A DNA stretch of 64,000 nt. Source: Draconibacterium halophilum. GTDB lineage: Bacteria; Bacteroidota; Bacteroidia; Bacteroidales; Prolixibacteraceae. Both the position numbers and the translations under genes were made by a program. Below the pieces are notes generated by a model that saw nothing but the letters and a program-made list of their open reading frames with translations, was not told the origin of the DNA and did not search any database. The stretch's first letter is position 1; each line of letters begins with the position of its first letter. The stretch covers positions 1,620,001 to 1,684,000 of the forward strand of contig NZ_CP048409.1 of the NCBI RefSeq assembly GCF_010448835.1. Direction: 5' to 3'. This document shows positions 1 through 10,100 of the stretch, piece by piece.

Positions 1-931
1 ACAATACACGACCTTTATTAGGCGTGCTTCTAATGTATGAATGGTACAGTATCCAGTCGTTTCCGGCGTCGTCTGAGATGATTTCCGAATTGTGGCCGGT
101 TCCAACAAACTTGTTGTTGCCCTGAATAAGAACTTCGTATTCATTATCTAACATCGCTCTCCCTGCTTTATTTACATAGGGGCCAAATAAATTCTCCGAA
201 CGCCCCACAACGGTTCTGTAGCTACTGTTGGCTCCTTCGCAACATGAACCAACAGAGGCAAACATGTAGTAATAATTTCCTTTTTTATGGATGTAACATG
301 CTTCAAAGGCTGTGCCTGCAACCTTTCTGGTTGTTGCAGGTTTCATACTCAGTCCGTCATCGTTAAGTTCTAAGGCATAAATTCCAAAAAAACTTCCCCA
401 GAATAAATATTTTTTACCGGCATCTTCAATGTAAAAAGGATCGATAGAATTATGCACTCCAATCTCATTGCTGCGGAATAATTTCCCGTTATCAGTAAAA
501 GGTCCTTCCGGTTTTGTTGCCGTTGCAATACCTATACCACAGGTATTTCCGCCACCCCAAACCGACATTGAATAATACAAAACATACTTTCCGTTGATAT
601 AATTAATGTCAGGTGCCCAAATTCCTCCATTAGGTTCCCAGTTCGGGCGGGTTTCATTGGTAAAGGCAGTTCCTAAAACTTTCCAGTTGAGTAAATCTTC
701 AGAACGAAGAATTGGTGTATTGCGAATGTCTTCGGTGGCGTACAAATAAAAATAACCATCCGCGGCCTTTATAATTGTTGGATCGGGTAAACTTGAGGGA
801 ATAACCGGATTATTGTAGGTTGTGTTTTTATCCTCATCTGTGGGTTCATCATCAATATTCAAATCGTTTCCGTTTGAACACGCTGTGAGAAAAAGGAAAA
901 TCAGGGGGATTGCAAAAAGATAGTATCTCAT
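1..931 (-). CDS. GH43-family glycosidase lipoprotein (arabinanase-like), C-terminus cut by window edge
   Basis: The reading frame is open for 310 codons from an ATG at 931 to the left edge, so the C-terminus is missing. It starts with a lipoprotein signal peptide (LTAC, Cys18) followed by an acidic linker, suggesting an outer-membrane lipoprotein. The five-bladed GH43 propeller signature is visible: general-base Asp50 in LPDPT, Asp164 in SIDPF, general-acid Glu210 in FEACYI, and GTGHNS near residue 278. These motifs resemble arabinan endo-1,5-alpha-L-arabinosidases, but GH43 also holds xylosidases and galactosidases, so substrate is not assigned. It is the last visible gene of the first PUL, 104 bp downstream of the GH76 gene in the same direction. 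An arabinose-active enzyme beside a mannanase hints at a decorated mannan, which is inference. Confidence 0.85.
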   Translation of the reverse strand, partial: MRYYLFAIPLIFLFLTACSNGNDLNIDDEPTDEDKNTTYNNPVIPSSLPDPTIIKAADGYFYLYATEDIRNTPILRSEDLLNWKVLGTAFTNETRPNWEPNGGIWAPDINYINGKYVLYYSMSVWGGGNTCGIGIATATKPEGPFTDNGKLFRSNEIGVHNSIDPFYIEDAGKKYLFWGSFFGIYALELNDDGLSMKPATTRKVAGTAFEACYIHKKGNYYYMFASVGSCCEGANSSYRTVVGRSENLFGPYVNKAGRAMLDNEYEVLIQGNNKFVGTGHNSEIISDDAGNDWILYHSYIRSTPNKGRVL

Positions 932-1035
932 AATTTTAAAATTTAGTTGATTCGCAGAAACCTTTCGTTTTAGCTTAATTAAAAGCGGAATAAAGAGTAT
1001 CCGGAATGTTTATAAAGTCTATATGTATAAGCGGT

Positions 1036-3777
1036 TTATTTTATGAATTTTCTTACGATTCTACTATTTGTTTTAGTAACAAAAGAGATAAGATACAGGC
1101 CATTCGGTAAGTTGGCTACATCAATTGTAAGTTGATCATCATATTTTTTGTTGTTGCTGTAAATCGTCTGACCTTTTACATCAATAATTGTAGTTCTAAT
1201 GATCTGTTGATTGTTTGGTTTGATTTTAATGAAAGAAGTTGCCGGATTTGGGAACACCAGAATATCATCTTCTGCCTGTTCGATTAAACCTGAGATGGCT
1301 GTTACCGTGTTTTTAGCATGTAAAAACAGTTGAGAGCTTGGAACTACTTCTCTTTGCTGCTGGGAACTTTCCCATTCGAGAACAACATTTGCTCCTCCAA
1401 TATCATCAAAAAACTCTACCTTAATATCGTAGCGTTGACCAGCGTTAAGTGTTATCTTGCCAGAGTATGTAACATCGTAGTCATTTAGCCATTTGTCAAT
1501 AATTAACTCATTGTTTATCCAAACCCTGCGTCCGTTATCTGATGTGATGTAAAAAGTATATTCACCTGAGTATAGCGGTTCTATTTTTCCGGTCCATCGC
1601 ACTGAAAAATAATCGGCAGGTACCTCTGCTGCAGGATATAGCTCTTCCCAATTAAAGTTCACATTCGGATCAATTCGTTCGAGCAGCTGTGTTTCAAAGT
1701 TCATTCCGTCAAAGTACTGACCAATCAATCCGTTTGTGTCAGAAGTAGGTGACTCAGCTTCAAAAAATTTGAAATTATTTATGTTGCAAATGTATCCCGT
1801 TCCTTTATAAACCAGGTAGATATTTTGCAGGCCTTTCACATTCTCAACAGGACAAGTAATTGTTGTATAAGTTGACCAATTACCGGTATTGTCAGGTGTG
1901 GCAGTCCCTATCAACTCTCCGTTTGGCGCGCCTAACCTTATATCAATGCTATTTCCTGAAGCAAGGCTTGAAATTCTGAACTCAGCAGATTCTGCTCCGG
2001 TGGTTCCGAAATCAACATTGTAATAAGCTGTATGATACTCGTTCTGAATTCCTCCTAAGTTAGAAGTCTCATCATCAGGTGTAGGTTGAACAACCATAAC
2101 ACCTTTGAGGTAATCAAAATCCTCCGACTCAATTTTTGAATAAGCATCTTTAACCGTTGTCGTTTTATAAGGACAATTTATCATTAATGATACAGCTGTA
2201 GAAGCATTAAAACCCCGATATTCCACCGTTTCTTCGGCTCTTTTACTCCATATTGTAGAGATAATATTTTCAGAGTTACTGTTGTTATAAGCCACCTTCG
2301 CATTTAGTTGTAGCCACGGAATGAAATTTGGACGGTTACAGTCAACCACATATTTACGGGCATAACGCATTAAAATTCCTTTAAAACCATCTAAGTCAGG
2401 GCCTTCTTCGTACCAGATTACGCTTGAACGAAACATGTTTTCTTCTGTATACCTGGCTATCCGATCGGCAATTTTTAAGTAAGTTGGGTCTTTTGTGTAA
2501 TTGTAAAGCATGACCGATGCTCCAAGATAAGTTCCCTGATTGTAAGTAGAGCTCCAGTAATTTGTTGCCCCGTCGCCATTAGAATTATAGCTGTCGTACA
2601 CTTCGCCTGTTTCGGTTACAAGCAGGTTGTTTTTCGACCAATTATATAATTTAACCGCCTTTGTATAATAATCATTGTTGTTTGTTGCTTGCGCTAAATA
2701 GCAGCAGGCAACCATTGCCGGACCATTTATACACGAGTTGGTTCCGGGTACGCCCATTTTCCATGTCAGCCAGCTACCGTTGGCATGAATGGCACGATCA
2801 TACATTTTATCGAACTGGTCTTTTGCTTTGTTTATGTAGGTTTGGTTATTTAAAATTATTCCTGCCCGTACACAGGCTAAAACCATCCAGGTAATGTCGT
2901 CGTTAAAGTCATTCCACATCCAGTCATGGCCATATTTAGTAAGAACCTGATTATACATCTCGCTAAACATGGTTGCATATTTTAGGTTTCCGGTCACTTC
3001 ATAGGCATCAATAACTATTTCCATCATTTCAGCCACTCCCCAATAACCTTCATTGGGAATTATTTCATCGCCTGTCCGTGCATCGTAATATTTTTCTTTC
3101 CACGCAGCAAAAATCTTATCTGCAATTTCAGGTGTTGGGGCTGCCTCTCTGTCGTCTTGTTCCTCAAAAAACCAGCTTTCTTTATCTCCTCCGGCTGATT
3201 CGCTTAACTCAACATTTGAGCCATCGATGGTTTCTGTTCCCGCAACAGACAGCGCAAAATCTGAATCCGATGCGCATTTTATCGAAAAAGTGCCATCTGT
3301 ATTTTCAGCAATCTGCCACAAAACTGTAGCATCATTTGTATTTTTATATTGATCGATGTTTAGCTGATTCTCAGGAGGAGTTCCGTTCATGTGAAGTAAT
3401 TTACCACTTGCTACGTTGGTAAGGGTGAATTGATTGTCGCTAACAGAAGTTAACCGCCATCTCTGCGCATCAGAATCCGTGTCCGTCCATATACACACAT
3501 TGGCGTTATCAGACATCTCTGAATTAAGCACATCAAGTACTTTGCCCGATGCCTTTGAGGTGATTTTATAAATAGTTCCGGAGTTAACAGAGCTGGATGA
3601 GGCATTCTCACTGCTGATTGTTGCATCCGGGGTGGCGGTTTCGAAAGGATAATTTTGAGTGTTATCTACTGCACCGGTAATTGAAGGTGTGCCGGTAGTG
3701 ATACCTTTTACTTCGTTAGAAAATATGGACAGCCAAAAAAGAATTGCTATTGAAAATAGTAATTGCTGAGGTTTCAT
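1036..3777 (-). CDS. Secreted multidomain GH76 endo-alpha-1,6-mannanase (ricin lectin, GH76, CBM6, PA14, T9SS sorting domain)
   Basis: 913 aa. Order: signal peptide 1-25; ricin-type beta-trefoil lectin about 66-206 (repeated QxW-like blocks such as QRWRL and LWQI); GH76 (alpha/alpha)6 domain about 217-535 with the adjacent catalytic Asp293-Asp294 in WNDFNDDITW; CBM6-like sandwich about 548-672; PA14 domain about 683-820; T9SS type A sorting domain about 840-913 beginning VFPNPA and ending in basic VRKFIK. GH76 enzymes hydrolyse internal alpha-1,6-mannosidic bonds of fungal-type mannan. Three putative carbohydrate-binding modules and a T9SS tail suggest a surface-attached or released enzyme. 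It follows susE across a 128-bp gap holding a strong stem-loop. Family assignment is firm; the ligands of the accessory modules are not visible. Confidence 0.9.
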   Translation of the reverse strand: MKPQQLLFSIAILFWLSIFSNEVKGITTGTPSITGAVDNTQNYPFETATPDATISSENASSSSVNSGTIYKITSKASGKVLDVLNSEMSDNANVCIWTDTDSDAQRWRLTSVSDNQFTLTNVASGKLLHMNGTPPENQLNIDQYKNTNDATVLWQIAENTDGTFSIKCASDSDFALSVAGTETIDGSNVELSESAGGDKESWFFEEQDDREAAPTPEIADKIFAAWKEKYYDARTGDEIIPNEGYWGVAEMMEIVIDAYEVTGNLKYATMFSEMYNQVLTKYGHDWMWNDFNDDITWMVLACVRAGIILNNQTYINKAKDQFDKMYDRAIHANGSWLTWKMGVPGTNSCINGPAMVACCYLAQATNNNDYYTKAVKLYNWSKNNLLVTETGEVYDSYNSNGDGATNYWSSTYNQGTYLGASVMLYNYTKDPTYLKIADRIARYTEENMFRSSVIWYEEGPDLDGFKGILMRYARKYVVDCNRPNFIPWLQLNAKVAYNNSNSENIISTIWSKRAEETVEYRGFNASTAVSLMINCPYKTTTVKDAYSKIESEDFDYLKGVMVVQPTPDDETSNLGGIQNEYHTAYYNVDFGTTGAESAEFRISSLASGNSIDIRLGAPNGELIGTATPDNTGNWSTYTTITCPVENVKGLQNIYLVYKGTGYICNINNFKFFEAESPTSDTNGLIGQYFDGMNFETQLLERIDPNVNFNWEELYPAAEVPADYFSVRWTGKIEPLYSGEYTFYITSDNGRRVWINNELIIDKWLNDYDVTYSGKITLNAGQRYDIKVEFFDDIGGANVVLEWESSQQQREVVPSSQLFLHAKNTVTAISGLIEQAEDDILVFPNPATSFIKIKPNNQQIIRTTIIDVKGQTIYSNNKKYDDQLTIDVANLPNGLYLISFVTKTNSRIVRKFIK

Positions 3778-3813
3778 GAAATCTTAGGTTATAGGTTTGT
3801 TAGGTATAGTTAA

Positions 3814-3846
3814 ATCGAAAGAAGTACTTAAAGTACTTCCTTCGAT
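3814..3846 (-). terminator. Stem-loop between susE and the GH76 gene
   Basis: A 15-bp inverted repeat with one mismatch (ATCGAAAGAAGTACT / AGTACTTCCTTCGAT) and a 3-nt loop lies between the susE stop and the GH76 start on the minus strand. No U-run follows it. It may be a partial terminator or an mRNA-processing or stability element that sets expression of the enzyme relative to the binding proteins. A comparable hairpin sits at the equivalent place in the second mannan PUL. Confidence 0.5.
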
Positions 3847-3905
3847 ATTTAACTTATATGAATGTTTCTTGCTCACTTGAAGCAAGAGAGAAGAATAGGT
3901 TTTAT

Positions 3906-5045
3906 CTATTGCTTTTCGAGAGTAATTGTTTCGTTCAATGCATCAATTGTTACAATGGCAGGGCCAGCTTGTTCTTCAGTAACCCACCATTTCAGATCAT
4001 CACCATAACCGGCAGGCGTTGCCTGGATACGATTATCATCCCATATATTTGCGTTAGCAACTATAGGGCGAAGGAAAGGACATCCCCAACCTGCACTTTG
4101 ATCATTATAGGGCAGTTTGAAATCATTGTTGGCCTGCATTGTACATTCAAGAGTGAAAATACTTGGATTTCTTGGATCCCAACTAAACTCGGTTGAAGAT
4201 GGCATACTCCATGCAACACCAATTCCGGTACCTACGGCCCAAACATGGCTAAATCCTTTATATCCAAAAATGATCTCTCTGTCGTCTTTGTTTAAAATAA
4301 TCGAGTACAAACCGGACTTGGTCACGGTAAATTCCATATCAGAACTACTATTCGTTGAATTCTGCACTAATTCGGTAGAACTTGCTCCCATACTCCATGA
4401 TCCTTTATCCTCAACCAGGGAATTAACGAACTTAAAGGTTCCAATCTGTAAATTTCCTTCCCATTGATATTTATTACCAATGTCTTTGCCTTCGATAATT
4501 TCAGTTAGCTTAATCCCATTACTGATTTCCGATCCTTTTGGGTTAGCAGAACCAACCAGGTACAGATTTACCGGAGTGATTTCGAAAGTTGTTACAATTA
4601 TTTTTGTTGTTGAGATCTCTGGTTTAACAAAGAAATCTCCTTCTGAATAGGCTATTACTTCTGCCTCTATTTCGGCTGTACTTCCAAAATTTATTCCAAG
4701 TTCGTAAAGAAGGGTATTCAGGTCGAAGTGTGTAATGCTGTATTCAAAAACACCCTCTTCAACTGGAATTGTATCGGTAGCAGTTGTAAATCCGGGGAGA
4801 CCTAACTTGAAGTAATACTTAATCTGCCCATTGTTAATACGTTCCTGTGCCTCATCCCAGCTGAATGTAATGGCGATTTCATCCATCATATCCTGTGATA
4901 AGGTAATCTCCTCAACGCTGGGAGTCAGGTGCATGCCGTCTTCAACGGTGTCTATTTCAATTTTTACATCGTATTCATCATCGCAACTGCTAAAAAGTAG
5001 CATGCCTATTGCGAAGATTACGAATAGTATATTTATTTTTTTCAT
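3906..5045 (-). CDS. SusE-like surface glycan-binding lipoprotein
   Basis: 379 aa from the ATG at 5045. A TTG nine bases upstream also opens the frame, but the ATG gives a standard signal peptide. Lipobox LFSSC (Cys21) followed by DDEYD fits surface export of Bacteroidota lipoproteins. The N-terminal part (about 22-140) resembles the SusE domain: a leading LTPSVEEITLS segment, then a FSWDEA strand. The C-terminal half looks like the tandem starch-binding-type beta-sandwich domains of SusE/SusF, with repeated short beta motifs (VYLVGSANP-like, VWAVGTGIG). Such proteins bind glycan at the cell surface without cleaving it. It lies 32 bp after susD in the same transcription unit. Confidence 0.8.
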   Translation of the reverse strand: MKKINILFVIFAIGMLLFSSCDDEYDVKIEIDTVEDGMHLTPSVEEITLSQDMMDEIAITFSWDEAQERINNGQIKYYFKLGLPGFTTATDTIPVEEGVFEYSITHFDLNTLLYELGINFGSTAEIEAEVIAYSEGDFFVKPEISTTKIIVTTFEITPVNLYLVGSANPKGSEISNGIKLTEIIEGKDIGNKYQWEGNLQIGTFKFVNSLVEDKGSWSMGASSTELVQNSTNSSSDMEFTVTKSGLYSIILNKDDREIIFGYKGFSHVWAVGTGIGVAWSMPSSTEFSWDPRNPSIFTLECTMQANNDFKLPYNDQSAGWGCPFLRPIVANANIWDDNRIQATPAGYGDDLKWWVTEEQAGPAIVTIDALNETITLEKQ

Positions 5046-5077
5046 CTGTTTCAAATTTGTTAAAGTAGTTTTCCCAA

Positions 5078-7006
5078 TTATTCAGATTCTGTCCAGTAAG
5101 GTGCTTGTACCAGGTTTGGATTTTTGTCAATCTCATCCTGGTAAATAGGGAACCAGTAATATTTTTTCTGATATACCCTTTTCTGGTATTGCGTGCGCAC
5201 GTAAAACGCTTTTGGATTTGACGGATCATCCGATTTATCGGTTCCTGAGAAATTCATTCCGTAAAAGTCACCGTCCAACACATCTTCCGCTTCCTTCCAG
5301 CGTCTCAGATCATCATAGCGAACACCTTCTCCGCATAGTTCAACACGTCGCTCGCGACGGATAATTTCACGCATTTCGTCCTGGTCGTTCAGATTTACTG
5401 CGATATAACCATCTTGTTGAGAAGTTGCATATTGAGGAATACCGGCTCTCTCGCGAATCAAGTTCAGGTAAGTAAGAATTTCCTGATTTCCGGGGCTTAC
5501 TTCGTTTAGTATTTCGCAATAACTAAGGTAGGCTTCGGCCAGACGGTAAACGATACCCGGACGATATTGCCATGAACCATTTTTAGAATCTGAGTTGGGA
5601 TGTTTTCTTTTTAACCCTAAATACCCGTTCTGAGGTGCATCGTGGGTATAGTTATTGTCTTTTCCATACTGATAAAAATCAACATTCCGACGGTCCCAGA
5701 TGTAATAACGTTCGTTCCAAAGAATGGCATTGTAGAAACGTGGTTCGCGGTTTACATACATGTTGAAAGTTCCTGCTTTTGCCGCTACTTTTTCTTTGCC
5801 GTCGTACCAGTTCCAGTTATCGGTATTTCTTACATCATCGTTTGTTGAAAAACCACTTTCTGTATAACCCGATTCCGGGTTGATGATAGGCTTGGTTTTA
5901 TCTCCGTTCTCATAGCCCAAAATTGGCGAAAGACCATTATCCATAAAGAAAGCATCAACTATAGATTGAGTCATCCCCAAACCTCCGTTACCTCCTGCTC
6001 CGTATGGCGAAATGTGTCTGTCGAATTCCGTTTGGTTTTGCGGACGTGCAAAAAGAATTTCTTTATTTCCATCGGCATAAGTACGGGCATGCACCCAGGC
6101 TGTTGATGCAAATGGATCGATACTGCCATCGTCGTTATACATTTTGTACAACTCATGGCCTGCAGCTTCAGCTTCCTGAATCAGCAATCGGTGTGCCTCC
6201 AGGGCTTTTGTCCATTTGTTTTGATCGTATGAGCTGTTGAAAAGCGGAGTGCCTTCTGTATCGGTAAAGTTCGCATAATCCGGGTTGCCGTTTACTAACG
6301 GAGACGCAGCAAAAAGTAGCATGCGGGCACGTGCCGCCAAACACATTACTGAAGTAACGCGGCCATATTTTATTGCCTGTGCATAGCTTGCCGGTAAAAT
6401 TTTGGATGCTTCCAACATTTCATTGTCGCACCATTCAATTATTTCATCGTATGGAACGGGGCCGGTAAGTAGCTCTTCTGTCGAACCATCCGTTGGTGCA
6501 ATATAGTCGGGTTGAAAAGGGCAAACACCATAACAGTTTACAAACAAACTATAGTAGTAAGCTTGTAAAAAACGACATTCAGCCTGAATGTATTCAACTT
6601 CCTGGGCGGTGATTGTAGTTCCGTCAATTGGCACAACATTGGCACGCAAAATATTTGCTGTACGAATGCGTTGAGGAAGATCACCCCAGTAGCTTCCATC
6701 CCATTCTGTTGCAGTGTTCCAGTTACCGGTAATTTTAGGAATGGCATCCCATCCCCATTGTTGCCAACGTTCAGAAGGTGTCCAGTCGTCGCCCATAACG
6801 CCCCATCCGGTTCGGTTTAAAGAACCCCAGGTTGGGTCGGGTATACCGGAATAAACATAAGCCAGCATACTTTCCATTCTGTCTTTGTCGGTGAAAACCA
6901 TATCCATGGTTAATTCTGTATCTGATTCTTTATCCAGGTAATCCGTGCAGGAAAACATGGTGCCCAGCAGCAATATCAGGAATGTATATTTTAGTTGTAT
7001 TTTCAT
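5078..7006 (-). CDS. susD: SusD/RagB-family nutrient-binding outer-membrane lipoprotein
   Basis: 642 aa from the ATG at 7006. The frame is open nine codons further upstream, but this start gives a clean signal peptide with lipobox TMFSC (Cys20). Hallmarks of the family are the TPR-rich fold, the RAEA-like segment QAECRFLQAYYY, and the C-terminal RRERRVELCGEGVRYDDLRRW block. SusD proteins cap the SusC barrel and deliver oligosaccharide. Here the probable ligand is alpha-mannan-derived oligosaccharide, inferred from the GH76 gene in the operon. The 125-bp gap to susC contains the perfect 14-bp palindrome ATGATTATAATCAT (7078-7091), whose role is unknown. Confidence 0.93.
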   Translation of the reverse strand: MKIQLKYTFLILLLGTMFSCTDYLDKESDTELTMDMVFTDKDRMESMLAYVYSGIPDPTWGSLNRTGWGVMGDDWTPSERWQQWGWDAIPKITGNWNTATEWDGSYWGDLPQRIRTANILRANVVPIDGTTITAQEVEYIQAECRFLQAYYYSLFVNCYGVCPFQPDYIAPTDGSTEELLTGPVPYDEIIEWCDNEMLEASKILPASYAQAIKYGRVTSVMCLAARARMLLFAASPLVNGNPDYANFTDTEGTPLFNSSYDQNKWTKALEAHRLLIQEAEAAGHELYKMYNDDGSIDPFASTAWVHARTYADGNKEILFARPQNQTEFDRHISPYGAGGNGGLGMTQSIVDAFFMDNGLSPILGYENGDKTKPIINPESGYTESGFSTNDDVRNTDNWNWYDGKEKVAAKAGTFNMYVNREPRFYNAILWNERYYIWDRRNVDFYQYGKDNNYTHDAPQNGYLGLKRKHPNSDSKNGSWQYRPGIVYRLAEAYLSYCEILNEVSPGNQEILTYLNLIRERAGIPQYATSQQDGYIAVNLNDQDEMREIIRRERRVELCGEGVRYDDLRRWKEAEDVLDGDFYGMNFSGTDKSDDPSNPKAFYVRTQYQKRVYQKKYYWFPIYQDEIDKNPNLVQAPYWTESE

Positions 7007-7131
7007 CTTTCTATATTTTTCAGGTGATTTCATCTGTTTATAATTGTTTATTTTTTAAAGTAACAGATGTAACTCCCATGATTATAATCATTCGTATTTT
7101 CGTATAATAATTTCTCATGGTCGTTTCATTA

Positions 7132-10100
7132 TCAGAATATTAAGTCGATTCCGAGCATAACCGATTTGAGTGGAGGATATTCAGTTCCGTTGGAAGTTGA
7201 AAGTTCAGGATCCCACAATTTGAAATCGGAAAAGGTTAACAAGTTATTTCCGTTGATGTAAATACGACATGCTTTAAACATATCTTTCTTTACCGAAGCC
7301 GGAATGTTATATCCGATTTCAATTTGTTTCAAACGCAGGAAGCTCATGTCCTTTTTCCACCAGGTAGAATTTGCATTGTTGTTGTAATTTGTAGCATACG
7401 ACAAACGTGGATAGAAAACATCCTGCGATGGATTTTCTTCGGTCCAGCGATCGGTATAGTTGGTGAAAATATTTCCCTGAATTCCCTGGCCTGATCCCGG
7501 AATAAAGTACTCACTTTCGTCGCCAATAAAGCGGTAAGTGTCTCCAACTCCCTGAAAGAATACACTCAAATCGAAGCCATGTAACGAAATGTTTCCGCCA
7601 AATCCGTACACCATACGCGGATCGTTGGTTCCGCCAACATAACCTTTGTCTTTTGAATTGATAACGCCGTCTTCGTTCCAGTCAAGAATTTTAACATCAC
7701 CGGGGCGTACTTCAGCCAGCTCGTTTTGTGGTAGCTCAGGCAGCAGGTTTCCTGTAGCATCAAAGTCTTCTGCTGTATACAACCCGATTGCCTCATAACC
7801 GTACAGTTCGTTTATTGAATGGCCGGTAATATCCTGATGGGTTCCTTGTTGGCCTGCCGGAACATCATATTCAAGAATTTCGTTTTTGGCATAACTTACG
7901 TTGGCAAAAAACGAGATGTCGGCATTGTTTAGTTTCTTATTGTATGTAATTGCAGCTTCACCTCCCTGGTTTTTCACTTTTCCGAAGTTGGCATACGGAG
8001 TGCTTAACAAACCTGCCTGTGTGGGAATGGTGCGTCGTTGCATAAAAATATTGTCGCGGTATTCATGAAATGCATCCAGTTGAATACGTAATGCAGATCG
8101 AACACTGAATTCAATACCTACGTTCTTTTTTGTTACCGTTTCCCAGGTAAGGTTATTTACGCCTATATCGCCCTCCGTAACTCCATCTTTTTGGTAGTCG
8201 GCGGTATTACCCCAGTGGTACCCGGCGGCTTCGGTATTCATTGTAGTCAAGTAGGCAAAGCGTCTTTCAGAACCAATCTGGTCGTTACCGGCCTGACCCC
8301 ACGATGCACGGATTTTTAAGAAATCAATCGTTTCTTTCATGCCAGCCCAGAAATTCTCTTCAGACACCAACCAGCCCACAGCAAACGATGGGAAAAATCC
8401 GTAACGTTGTCCCTTGGCAAAGTTTTCCGATCCGTTATATCCGAAGTTAAATTCTCCTACATATTTATTTTTAAACGAATAGGTAGCACGACCAGCTATA
8501 CCCTGGTTGCGGTAGGGTTGAATACCTCCGTCGTCGTAACTGCGCTGGTTAAATAGTAGTAACCCAGTAAGGTTGTGGGCTTCGTTAAAAGTATGGTCGT
8601 AATTCAGAATCCATTCCAGGTAAGTTTGGTTATTTCCATAATCACTTCCTTCTTCGTAGTTCAAAAACTCAGAACCTGAACTTAATAAAGTCAGCTCCAA
8701 TTCTCCTTCATGATCGCGCGTTGTGGCCGGAAGATAGTAAGTTGGATCTTTACTACGCGTTAACGAGCTATAGCTGTAGTTATCGAAAGAAAAAGACAGT
8801 TTTGTGCTTAAGCCCTCGGTAATAAAATCCAGCTTTTGCTCTATGGAAAACAGCGATTCCAGTTTACTGCTGGTATAAACCCCATATCCATACTGGGTAA
8901 GATAGGCCCATGGGTTTACCCTTGAACTTCTCACTGGAATTTTTCCATCAGCATAAATGGCAGGGTGTACCATTGGCGGCGTGTCAAAAGCATAGTCCCA
9001 TACGGTATTTGTTCCGTTCGACTGTTTGCGTAGTTTTTGCAGGTAACCCCCAACGCTCAGTCGCATTGATGTTGTTTTTGTCAGGTTCAAATCTACATTC
9101 GAACGCAGGTTATAACGTGTTAAGCCTGTGCTGGTGTCGTACGAAAGCGAATTGTCTCTTTTCATGATACCATCCTCATTATATGCCGAGGCAGTGAGGT
9201 TGTAGCGTAACATAGCCGAGCCTCCGTTTACATTCAGGTTTGCCCGGGTGTTGTAAGCATGATCTTTCGAAATAGCCTTTATCCAATCAACGTTTGGATA
9301 CAATTCCGGATCATATCCGCTTCGGGTGCGGTCAATCGCCAATTGTTCGTAATACGGAACTTTAAATTCTTCTGAAGCCAAATCGTTTAGCAGTTGCATA
9401 TGATCGGCAGCACCAATGAACTCAGGCATTTGTGTTGGAGCAGTTATAGCATGCTCAACCCGAACATTAACAACAGGTTTCTGAATTTTTCCGCGTTTGG
9501 TATTTACCAGAATTACTCCGTTTGCCCCGCGAACACCGTACATGGCACTGGCTGCAGCATCTTTAAGTATCGAGAATGATTCGATTTCTGAAATATCCAG
9601 ATCATCCAACGAACGTTGAACACCATCAACCAATACCAATGGATTTGTACTTCCGGAGAAGGAAGAAATACCACGAATCCAGAAATTAGACTGGTTGTAT
9701 CCCGGTTCGCCCGAACGAGTTACTGCAATAACTCCGGCCAGTTTTCCGGCCAAAGTGTTTGAAATATTTTTTGATGAACTAATCTGTAATTCTCCCGGAT
9801 TGATGTTTTGAATAGCACCAACTACCGAAGCCTTTTTCTGGGTACCGTAACCAACTACCATTACTTCATCCAGATCGGTGGTTGCTTCTTCCAAAACAAT
9901 GTCGCGAGGAACTTCATTAACCGGAATTTCCTGGTTTTCCATTCCGATAAAAGAGAATGTTAATACGGCATCGTCGGGGGCATTAATACTGTAAACCCCA
10001 TCCACGTCGGTAATCGTTCCATTAGATGTTCCTTTAATAACCACCGAAACTCCGGGTAAAGGAAGGCCCTTGCTGTCGATAATTCGTCCGCTAACCGGTT

